A stretch of 32,461 nucleotides of DNA from NCBI RefSeq assembly GCF_001043915.1, contig NZ_LABX01000043.1:1-32461 (forward strand), given 5' to 3'. A program made the translations under genes and the position numbers. This DNA comes from Methylobacterium aquaticum (GTDB lineage Bacteria; Pseudomonadota; Alphaproteobacteria; Rhizobiales; Beijerinckiaceae). Below, one piece after another: positions 24,412 to 30,831 of this stretch; position 1 is the stretch's first letter, and every line of letters begins with the position of its first letter. Below the pieces are notes generated by a model. That model was not told the DNA's origin, ran no database searches, and saw nothing but the letters and a program-made list of their open reading frames with translations.

Positions 24412-25397
24412 CGCGCATCCTCCTTGCCGGGGATCAGGTCGCTCTTCACCACCTGCCCCATGTCGAGGGCGCGGCCGATGAGCCCGAGGCTGCGGAACTG
24501 GTCGGCGCCTTGCTGGAGGACCGGCAGGTCGAAATGCCCGAGGCCCTCCCGCTCGGTGGTGGCTGACACGCTCGAGAGGTTGCGCAGCCGGATCACCTCG
24601 CGGTTGATCGCCTCGTCGCGCCCGTTGATCGCCCGGGTGACGGCGAGCCGCGCTGCCGCGTCGGGCTTGGCGATCATCCAGGCGGTGGAATCGCGATAGG
24701 CGGCGAGGAAGCGCTTGAGCAGCGGCTTCTTCGTCTCGTAATCCTGGCGCGTCACCACGAAGATGTCGCTCGGCAGGTTGAGGTGGTCGCGCACCGCGAT
24801 CACGTCCACGTCGCCCAGGCCCTTGGCGCGGCCGACGAGGAGCCCGGTATCGGTGGCCGCTGTCGCGTCGACCTGGCCCTGGATCAGGGGCGCGAAGTTG
24901 AGCAGTCCGGTGACCTCAACGGTCACGTCGCTCTCCTTCAGCCCGGCGGCGGCGAGCAGCAGGAGCAGGTGCTGCCGGGTGCCGCTCGCCAGGCTGTAGA
25001 CGCCGACGCGCTTGCCCTTGAGGTCGGCGACCGAGCGGAGGCCTCGGCCCTTCGGCGCCACGATGGTGAACACGTTCTGCGGATAGATGTTGTAGATCGC
25101 CACCAGATCCGCCCCCTTGTCGAGGGCGAGATAGAACGAGGCCGGATCGGTGAAGGCGACATCCGCCTGTCCCGCCAGCAGCGCCTGGATCGCCGAGCCG
25201 CCGCCATTGCCCGGCACGTAATCGAGGGCGATGCCGCGGGCCTTGAACAGCCCGTGATCGGGCTCGGCCAGCAGGTTGGTGATCTCGCTGATCGGCTGGC
25301 TCCAGCCGGCGACGGTCACCTTATCGAGGGTCTGCGCCAGGGCCGGGGTGCCGAGCCAGGCGAGGGCGAGGGCGAGAAGCAGGCGTAACGTCGGCAT
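24408..25397 (-). CDS. ABC importer binding protein, NMT1/THI5-like (ThiY-type)
   Basis: A 329-residue periplasmic protein with a Sec signal peptide (cleavage near A-L-A-Q, residue 22). The early motif V-T-V-A-G-W-S-Q-P-I-S-E, then G-L-F-K-A-R-G-I-A-L-D-Y-V-P-G-N-G-G-G-S-A-I-Q-A-L-L-A-G-Q-A-D-V-A-F-T-D fits the NMT1/THI5-like family, whose ThiY members carry thiamin pyrimidine precursors such as formyl-aminopyrimidine. The same fold also binds sulfonates, so the thiamin link rests on the riboswitch upstream. The cysteine cluster of fungal THI5 enzymes is absent, so it is a carrier and not an HMP-P synthase. It lies nine bases after the permease gene. Confidence 0.85.
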   Translation of the reverse strand: MPTLRLLLALALAWLGTPALAQTLDKVTVAGWSQPISEITNLLAEPDHGLFKARGIALDYVPGNGGGSAIQALLAGQADVAFTDPASFYLALDKGADLVAIYNIYPQNVFTIVAPKGRGLRSVADLKGKRVGVYSLASGTRQHLLLLLAAAGLKESDVTVEVTGLLNFAPLIQGQVDATAATDTGLLVGRAKGLGDVDVIAVRDHLNLPSDIFVVTRQDYETKKPLLKRFLAAYRDSTAWMIAKPDAAARLAVTRAINGRDEAINREVIRLRNLSSVSATTEREGLGHFDLPVLQQGADQFRSLGLIGRALDMGQVVKSDLIPGKEDAR

Positions 25398-25406
25398 GGG
25401 ATTATG

Positions 25407-26156
25407 TCAGTCTCTCGCGTAACGGCGCAGGATCAGGGCTTCGAGCCCCCGCGCGGCCTCGTAGACGGCCATGCCGAGGGCGGTGATCACCACGAACAGG
25501 GCCAGGATCAGGCTCGAATCCATCACGCTCTGGGCCGCGATGATCGAGGCGCCGAGGCCCTGGCGCCCGCCGACGAACTCGCCCACCACGGCGCCGACCA
25601 GGGCCAGCACGATGGCGACGCGAAATCCCGCCAGGATCACCGGCAGCGCGGAGGGCAGCTTGAGGCGCAGGAGGGTCCGGACCCGCCCGGCGCCGAGCAT
25701 CCGAAAGAGTTCGCGCTGGGCCGGCTCGACCTGGTCGAGGCCCGTGAGGGTATTCTCGAAGAGCGGGAAGAAGCAGATCAGCGCCGTGATGACCACAATC
25801 GGCGTCAGCCCGAAGCCGAACCACAGGATCAGCAGGGGGCCGAGCGCCAGCTTCGGCACCAGCTGGCTCGCCAGCACGTAGGGGCGCAGCACCCGGTGCA
25901 GGCTCGGCCATTCCGACAGCAGGATGCCGGCGCCGAGACCCAGCACCGTCCCGGCGAGGAGCCCCAGGACCATCTCCGTCATGGTCACGCGCAGATGCGG
26001 CCAGAGCCGGCCGGAGGCGAGTTCGCCCCACAACGTCCCGGCCACGGCGGAGGGCGCCGGCAGGACGAGGGCGGAGACGCGCCCGGAGCGGCACCATGCC
26101 TCCCAGGCGATCAGCACGGCCGCCAGCAGCAGGGCGGAGGCGAGGCGCGTCCTCAC
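25407..26156 (-). CDS. ABC importer permease (ThiX-type)
   Basis: A 249-residue inner-membrane permease with about six helices. The cytoplasmic coupling motif is M-L-G-A-G-R-V-R-T-L-L-R-L-K-L-P-S-A-L-P-V-I-L-A-G (E-A-A-x3-G-x9-I-x-L-P-like) near residues 155-180. It belongs to the SsuC/TauC/ThiX permease group. The GTG start at 26156 overlaps the ATPase stop (GTGA); an upstream in-frame ATG at 26213 would lie inside the ATPase gene. Together with the ATPase and the binding protein it forms a complete importer. Confidence 0.87.
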   Translation of the reverse strand: MRTRLASALLLAAVLIAWEAWCRSGRVSALVLPAPSAVAGTLWGELASGRLWPHLRVTMTEMVLGLLAGTVLGLGAGILLSEWPSLHRVLRPYVLASQLVPKLALGPLLILWFGFGLTPIVVITALICFFPLFENTLTGLDQVEPAQRELFRMLGAGRVRTLLRLKLPSALPVILAGFRVAIVLALVGAVVGEFVGGRQGLGASIIAAQSVMDSSLILALFVVITALGMAVYEAARGLEALILRRYARD

Positions 26157-26929
26157 GCCGCCCGCCCGATCGCCGGAGCGGCCCCGTCCATGATCGCCCG
26201 GAGCGACCGGCACACCGCCCCGAAGGCGGGATCGTAGCGGATGCCCGGCGGCCGGGGCCGCGGCAGCGGGACCGCGCCGTCGTGCACCAGGCGCCCGGCC
26301 GCCATCACGCCGACCCGGTCGCCGAGATAGGCCGCCTCGGCGATGTCGTGGGTGACGAAGAGCGCCGCGGTGCCGCGGGATGCGCAGAGGCGCAGGAGGT
26401 CGTCCTGCAACTCCTCGCGGGTCAGCGCATCGAGGGCGGCGAAGGGCTCGTCGAGGAGGAGCAGGCCCGGCTCCGTCACCAGCGCCCGGGCCATGGCCAC
26501 CCGGCTCTGCTGCCCGCCCGACAGGGCGGCGGGCCGGCGCTCCGCGAGGTCGCCGAGGCCCATCGCGGCGAGGAGGTCGCGGGCCGCCGCCCGGTCGGGG
26601 GCTTGAGGCCGACGCTTGAGCGAGACCGGCAGCAGCACGTTGTCGAGGGCCGAGAGCCAGGCGAGCAGAGTCGGGGCCTGGAACACGACGCCGACGCCCG
26701 GCGCCGGACCGCGCAAAGGCTTGCCGTCGATGCGGACACGGCCCTCATCCGGCACGATCAGCCCGGCGGCGAGCTTGAGCAGGGTGGTCTTGCCGCAGCC
26801 GCTGCGGCCGAGCAGGCAGTGGATCGCCCCGCGGGGGATTGCCCAATCGACCCCTGCCACGGTCTCTAAGGGATCGCCCGGGAAGCGGTAGCGGACGCCG
26901 TCGAGGATGAGATGGGCGTCACTCGGCAT
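26153..26929 (-). CDS. ABC importer ATPase (ThiZ-type)
   Basis: A 258-residue nucleotide-binding subunit. Walker A is G-R-S-G-C-G-K-T-T (41-49), the Q-loop Gln is at 84, the signature is L-S-G-G-Q-Q (137-142), Walker B is L-L-L-L-D-E-P (157-162), and the H-loop is F-V-T-H-D (191-195). All are intact, so it should power the permease encoded next. The first 11 bases overlap the end of the LuxC-like gene. It is of the SsuB/TauB/ThiZ class. Confidence 0.9.
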   Translation of the reverse strand: MPSDAHLILDGVRYRFPGDPLETVAGVDWAIPRGAIHCLLGRSGCGKTTLLKLAAGLIVPDEGRVRIDGKPLRGPAPGVGVVFQAPTLLAWLSALDNVLLPVSLKRRPQAPDRAAARDLLAAMGLGDLAERRPAALSGGQQSRVAMARALVTEPGLLLLDEPFAALDALTREELQDDLLRLCASRGTAALFVTHDIAEAAYLGDRVGVMAAGRLVHDGAVPLPRPRPPGIRYDPAFGAVCRSLRAIMDGAAPAIGRAA

Positions 26930-28388
26930 AGGGTGCGAAGCCTTCCGCCGCCGCCTCGGCGCTCGCCTCGATCTCCGTCACCGTCACGAGGTCGAGCAGG
27001 CTGAAGCGCCCGTCATGATGCCAGCCGGCCTCCGGCGCGGTCATGCGGCCGAGCGCCGTGATCCGGGTGACGCCGCTCCCGGCCAGATCGTCCGCAATCG
27101 CGACGAGCCGCGCGGGGGCCGCGGCGATCCCGGCGGTCTGAAGGTAGGCGCGGTGGGGCGCCACCAGGGCCGGCACCGTCGCGAGGTCGTCGACCGTCAC
27201 CACCGTCACGCTGCGGTTGAGGCCGGACGGGCCGAGCGTCACGGCATCGTCGAGCAGGACGACGCTCCAGGGATCGGTGGGATCCCCCAGGAGCGTGGCG
27301 CCGCCCGATCGTCCGTCGCTGTCAAGGGCGCGCATCTCGTGGGCGCTGCGCCAGGCGGCGAGGGCGGCGGCCTCGCCCGGGTCGAGCCGCCGGCGCGGAT
27401 GGCGGCTCGCCAGCGCCGCGAGGGCATGGGCAAGGTGGCGGGCGAACTCGTCCGGCGCGGTCGGGCCGCCGCGCTCGACGAACAGCATCTGGGGCGCGTA
27501 GCAGCCCTGCTGCTCGTAGCGGACGATGTCCTGGGCGACGAGCCGGGCGAGGGGGCCGGTGCGACGGCTGTCCAGGGCCTCCCGGGCGACCATCGCGAAG
27601 CCGATGCGGTGGCCATGCGGCAGGAAGCGGGTCGTGATCGGCACCTTGGCGCGGAGCGCCGCCAGGGTGTCGTTGCCGCCATAGGCCATGACGCACTCGG
27701 CCTGCGTAAGGAAGACCGCCTCGGCGCCGCCCTCGCCCCCCTTCCACCAGGTGACCGCCAGGCACTCGCCGAGTGCGGGATCGGCCTCGGCGATCGCTTG
27801 CGCGAACCAGCCGGCGGTGAGCGGCTCGGCGGAGGCGAGCTTGCCGACCGTCCCGGCCTTCACGAGGAGGCCCGAGACGAGGCTCCAGAGTGGCAGGGCC
27901 GGGACGTTGCCGGCCCAGACATGCAGCAGCAGGTCCGGCCCCCGCGCCCGCACTAGTCCGCCCTTCACCGCCGGCTGGAAGCCGTCGAGCATGCCGGGAT
28001 TCGAAAAATCCTCGGCCAGGAAGCGCAGGAGCTGCGGCCGCCGGAAGGTCTTCAGAGTGCTCGTCAGGCCGAGCCGCACCGTCTCGCGGTCGTAGCCGGT
28101 GACGACCGGCAGCAGCGCCTCGGCCTTGCGGCGCAAGGGATGCGTGCGGTCGAGCAGGCAGGCGCTCGCCCGGTCGATGGCCGCGACGATCCGGGCGGTC
28201 TCCATCCCCCGCAGGGTGTCGCGGGCGCGGGCGCGGATATGGTCGCACAGGGCCCTCGCCTGGTCCCCGCCCAGCTCCGGCAGCGCCACCGCGACGGTCT
28301 CGCCCCAGGCCCGGTGCGCGACGATGCGCCGGCCGATCGTCTCGGCAGCGAGCCCCGGGAGATGGCCGGCCTCCTCGACCGTGCTCAT
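26919..28388 (-). CDS. LuxC-like acyl reductase (aldehyde-forming)
   Basis: A 489-residue member of the LuxC acyl-CoA reductase family (aldehyde-dehydrogenase fold). H-V-W-A-G-N-V-P-A-L-P (156-166) is the family hallmark, and Y-E-Q-Q-G-C-Y-A-P-Q contains the likely catalytic Cys296. Further landmarks are L-L-V-K-A-G-T-V-G-K (nucleotide-site region, 174-183) and the late V-T-V-V-T-V-D-D segment. LuxC takes an acyl group from acyl-CoA or from LuxE-bound acyl and reduces it with NADPH to an aldehyde. Its ATG overlaps the LuxE stop (ATGA), which fits a LuxE-LuxC complex. Luciferase genes are absent, so the aldehyde serves some other purpose, probably tied to thiamin given the riboswitch. Confidence 0.88.
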   Translation of the reverse strand: MSTVEEAGHLPGLAAETIGRRIVAHRAWGETVAVALPELGGDQARALCDHIRARARDTLRGMETARIVAAIDRASACLLDRTHPLRRKAEALLPVVTGYDRETVRLGLTSTLKTFRRPQLLRFLAEDFSNPGMLDGFQPAVKGGLVRARGPDLLLHVWAGNVPALPLWSLVSGLLVKAGTVGKLASAEPLTAGWFAQAIAEADPALGECLAVTWWKGGEGGAEAVFLTQAECVMAYGGNDTLAALRAKVPITTRFLPHGHRIGFAMVAREALDSRRTGPLARLVAQDIVRYEQQGCYAPQMLFVERGGPTAPDEFARHLAHALAALASRHPRRRLDPGEAAALAAWRSAHEMRALDSDGRSGGATLLGDPTDPWSVVLLDDAVTLGPSGLNRSVTVVTVDDLATVPALVAPHRAYLQTAGIAAAPARLVAIADDLAGSGVTRITALGRMTAPEAGWHHDGRFSLLDLVTVTEIEASAEAAAEGFAPYAE

Positions 28389-29476
28389 CCCTGCGCGGCG
28401 GCCAGGAACTCGGCCACAGCGACCGAGCAGCCCCGCGACGCCGAGCCCTCGACCCGGCCGAGCAGCCGGAAGCCGCCGGGCACGATCACCCCGGCATCCT
28501 CGGTCAGGATCGCCGAGACCGAGTTGAAATGGGCGAGATCGTGGTGGACCAGCACGCCGGTCTCGCCCTCGGGCAGGTCGGCGCCGGTGAGCGGATCGAC
28601 GACGCGGCTGCGGATCCAGGGCGGGCCGGACTTCACCGGCGGACAGACCGCGTTGCCGTCGTCGTAGAACTGGGTGCTCAGCTCGGTCATGCCGTACATG
28701 TTGAGGCAGGACTCGCGCGCCACGCCGAACGCCGCCGACAGCCCGTCGTAGAAGGCGTCCGGCTCGATCTCGCGCGACTGGCCCTTGAAGCCGCCGGTAT
28801 CGAACAGGAAACTTCCCGGCGGCAGGGCGAAGCGGCGGCCTCGCTCCTTCAGCGCATCCAGCACCGGCACGAAGGCGTAGGTGGCGCCCAGCAGTGCCGT
28901 GGGTTCCCCCGAGGCTTCGGCCTCGGCGAGCGCCGCCAGCAGCGCGTCGAGATCGAGCCCTGTGGGGCCGACGAAGACCGCGCTGTCGGGCGTGCCGAAA
29001 TGCTCACGTGCCAGCGCGAGGTAATGGGCAAGCGACGAGTTCGGCAGCGCCGTCTCGTCGGGGAACAGGATCCCCATCCGGATTGCGTCTCGCCCGCGCA
29101 TCACCCGGGTGGCGAAGCCCGCGCGCATCGAGGCGTCGTAGACCGCGAGCGTCGGATGGTAGCTGCGGCCGCGCCCGCTTCCCGTCGTGCCGCTCGTCAT
29201 GAACACCCGCTCGGCCTCCTCCGGCGGGCAGCAGCTCAAGGTCAGATCCTTGAACGCCTTGATCGGCACGGCCGGAATGTCGCGCCAGCGCCGCACGGTG
29301 AGCGGCGTGCGCCCGCGCGCTTGCGCGAAGCGGCGGTAAGGCGCGTTATGGGTGAACTGGTAGACGAAGAGCCGCAGGGCCAGCGCCTCGAACTCGGCGT
29401 CCGTCGCGCTCCCGCGCCCGATGAAGGCGAGCAGGGCCTCGACGATCTCGGCCTGCGAGGTCTCGGTTCGGGACAT
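28385..29476 (-). CDS. LuxE-like acyl-protein synthetase, first gene of the TPP-riboswitch operon
   Basis: A 363-residue adenylate-forming enzyme of the LuxE family. The ATP loop is T-S-G-T-T-G-S-G-R-G-R-S (94-105), M-Y-G-M-T-E is at 260-265, and a Cys at residue 350 lies 14 residues from the C-terminus. In Vibrio LuxE the acylated Cys364 sits at almost the same distance from the end. The enzyme would activate a carboxylate with ATP, hold it as a thioester and pass it to the LuxC-like reductase. Start ATG 29476 has GAGGTGG about eight bases upstream; an ATG at 29530 in frame lies in the riboswitch leader. The usual substrate, a fatty acid, is not assured here. Confidence 0.88.
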   Translation of the reverse strand: MSRTETSQAEIVEALLAFIGRGSATDAEFEALALRLFVYQFTHNAPYRRFAQARGRTPLTVRRWRDIPAVPIKAFKDLTLSCCPPEEAERVFMTSGTTGSGRGRSYHPTLAVYDASMRAGFATRVMRGRDAIRMGILFPDETALPNSSLAHYLALAREHFGTPDSAVFVGPTGLDLDALLAALAEAEASGEPTALLGATYAFVPVLDALKERGRRFALPPGSFLFDTGGFKGQSREIEPDAFYDGLSAAFGVARESCLNMYGMTELSTQFYDDGNAVCPPVKSGPPWIRSRVVDPLTGADLPEGETGVLVHHDLAHFNSVSAILTEDAGVIVPGGFRLLGRVEGSASRGCSVAVAEFLAAAQG

Positions 29477-29479
29477 GAC

Positions 29480-29516
29480 GGCCACCTCGCGCCCATCCGT
29501 GGGCGACGGCCAGGCC
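29480..29516 (-). promoter_or_regulatory. Possible expression platform around the LuxE-like gene's ribosome site
   Basis: CGCCCA-CGGA-TGGGCG (29490-29505) makes a six-pair hairpin ending immediately before GAGGTGG. The GGCC segments on either side can pair and extend it over the Shine-Dalgarno. Such a fold would hide the ribosome site, the common mode of TPP riboswitches in Gram-negative bacteria. The switching partner is not resolved by eye. Confidence 0.4.
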
Positions 29517-29577
29517 GGAGCGGAGATCATGCGCGATCGAACGGCGTCGTTCGGCCTTCGCGCCGGCGCCGGTCCCG

Positions 29578-29684
29578 CATCCCTACGCCGGCATGACCCG
29601 GATCAGGTTCATAGGGTCACCGCGGCGCCCGGACGGGTCCGGACCGGCGGAATCTCAGCCCCCTCGCGAGGCTCCCCTGGGAGC
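29578..29684 (-). promoter_or_regulatory. TPP riboswitch (THI box)
   Basis: On the minus strand the aptamer shows the invariant parts of the thiamin pyrophosphate riboswitch: 5' P1 strand CTCCC, then GGGGAGCC, GGGCTGAGA (CTGAGA core, 29653-29658), a variable P3 hairpin (GGTCCGGACC-like), GACCCTATGAACCTGATC, CGGGTCATGCCGGCGTAGGG, closing P1. It lies 102 bases before the LuxE-like start. TPP binding normally lowers expression of thiamin synthesis or uptake genes, so the downstream operon should be on when TPP is scarce. Confidence 0.95.
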
Positions 29685-29689
29685 CGGGG

Positions 29690-29718
29690 AGATTGGGGGG
29701 AGTAGGGCCAAGTGTCAA
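29690..29718 (-). promoter_or_regulatory. Candidate promoter of the riboswitch operon
   Basis: TTGACA (29713-29718), a perfect -35 hexamer, overlaps the TGA stop of the upstream tetR gene. A weak -10 (CAATCT, 29690-29695) follows at 17 bases. Transcription would then begin about 29683, right at the first aptamer stem. Confidence 0.45.
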
Positions 29719-30305
29719 GCAGGGCGCGCCAGCCCCTCGGCGAGCCGCTGGAAGGCGTCGAGGGCCTTGGCCAGGGTCGCCTCCGGCGCGTCCGAGGCCG
29801 CGACCCAGAGCGCGGCGTGGAGCGAGGCGCCATTGAGGAGCCGGGCTGCCGCCTCCGCGTCCACCGGGGGGATCGCCCCGTCCGCGACGAGGCCTTGGAT
29901 GCGCAGCGTCGTCTCGGCGAGACAGGCATTCTGGCTCGGCCAGCGCGAGGGATCGCCCAGCACCGCCGGGCCGTCGAGGAGCAGGATGCGCTGGATCTCG
30001 GGTTCCAGCGCCATCTCGATATAGGCCCGGTATTCGTCCAGAAACCCGCGCCATGGGTGCGAGGCCCGCTCGCCGACGACGCGAAGGCGCCCCGCCATCT
30101 CGGCGTCGATCTGGTCGATGACCGCCTGGAGCAGTCCCTTCTTGTCGCCGAAATGGTGATAGAGCGCGCCCCGCGTCAGCCCGGCCTCGGCGGTGAGATC
30201 GTCCATCGAGGCGCCCGCATAGCCCTTCTCGGCGAAAGCCCGGCGGGCGGCCTGGACGAGCCGGCCCTTGGTTTCCTCCATCATCTGCGCGCGTCGTCCG
30301 GCCAT
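29715..30305 (-). CDS. TetR-family transcriptional regulator
   Basis: A 196-residue regulator. The N-terminal helix-turn-helix is visible in A-R-R-A-F-A-E-K-G-Y-A-G-A-S-M-D-D-L-T-A-E-A-G-L-T-R-G-A-L-Y-H-H-F-G-D-K (about 19-54). The remaining C-terminal domain would bind a small ligand and dimerise; the ligand is unknown. Start ATG 30305 is preferred over an upstream frame start at 30377 because that would lie within the operators; GGAG lies a few bases ahead. Three CATACG-N3-CGTATG palindromes immediately upstream are its probable binding sites, so it likely represses itself and the divergent Rid gene. Its stop overlaps the -35 box of the riboswitch operon. Confidence 0.9.
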   Translation of the reverse strand: MAGRRAQMMEETKGRLVQAARRAFAEKGYAGASMDDLTAEAGLTRGALYHHFGDKKGLLQAVIDQIDAEMAGRLRVVGERASHPWRGFLDEYRAYIEMALEPEIQRILLLDGPAVLGDPSRWPSQNACLAETTLRIQGLVADGAIPPVDAEAAARLLNGASLHAALWVAASDAPEATLAKALDAFQRLAEGLARPA

Positions 30306-30324
30306 CCCGCTCCACCATTTTCGA

Positions 30325-30389
30325 CATACGGCGCGTATGCGATTTGACATACGTTCCGTATGTGTGCTCTCTCGCATACGGCCCGTATA
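30325..30389. promoter_or_regulatory. Three TetR-type operator palindromes
   Basis: CATACG-GCG-CGTATG (30325-30339), CATACG-TTC-CGTATG (30348-30362) and CATACG-GCC-CGTATA (30375-30389) share arms but differ in the three central bases. Spacing is 23 and 27 bp centre to centre. They fill the 111-bp gap between the divergent tetR and Rid genes. Confidence 0.85.
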
Positions 30390-30416
30390 TCAACGCGCGG
30401 GCTGGAGGAACAATCC

Positions 30417-30827
30417 ATGGTGCAGGCGTCTTCCAAACGCGACGCGGTCTTCCCGCCCGGCCGTCAGGCCCTCTACGACCAGCACCGCTACTCGGCGGCG
30501 ATCCGCTCCGGCGACCTGCTGTTCGTCTCCGGACAAGTCGGCAGCCGCGAGGACGGCTCGCCGGAGCCCGATTTCGAGACCCAGGTCACGCAGGCTTTCG
30601 CGCGGCTCTCGGCGGTGCTGGCCGCGGCGGGGTGTACCTTCGACGACGTCGTCGACGTCACGACCTTCCACACCGACCCTCCGGCGCAGTTCGACACCGT
30701 GATGCGGGTGCGCGACCGCGTGATCGGCGAGGCGCCCTATCCGAACTGGACGGCGGTCGGCGTGACCTGGCTCGCGGGGTTCGACTTCGAGATCAAGGTG
30801 ATCGCCCGCATCCCGGACCGTGCCTGA
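30417..30827 (+). CDS. Rid-family (YjgF/YER057c/UK114) protein lacking the RidA arginine
   Basis: A 136-residue protein with the Rid fold: L-L-F-V-S-G-Q-V-G (34-42), V-V-D-V-T-T-F-H-T-D (78-87), and P-Y-P-N-W-T-A-V-G-V-T-W-L (107-119). In true RidA the last segment reads P-x-R-S-x-V with the arginine that holds imino acids; here that place is Trp111. It therefore should not be a standard 2-aminoacrylate deaminase and belongs to one of the non-RidA Rid subgroups, some of which act in catabolic pathways. GGAGGAA precedes the ATG by six bases. It is divergent from tetR and likely under its control. Confidence 0.88.
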   Translation: MVQASSKRDAVFPPGRQALYDQHRYSAAIRSGDLLFVSGQVGSREDGSPEPDFETQVTQAFARLSAVLAAAGCTFDDVVDVTTFHTDPPAQFDTVMRVRDRVIGEAPYPNWTAVGVTWLAGFDFEIKVIARIPDRA

Positions 30828-30831
30828 CCGA

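Noticed and set aside
24408..25397. HMP-phosphate synthase (fungal THI5 enzyme)
   Set aside because: A signal peptide is present and the cysteine-rich active-site motif is absent; it is a periplasmic carrier.
23644..29476. Bioluminescence (lux) operon
   Set aside because: Only luxC- and luxE-like genes are present; no luciferase (luxA/B), thioesterase (luxD) or flavin reductase gene is seen.
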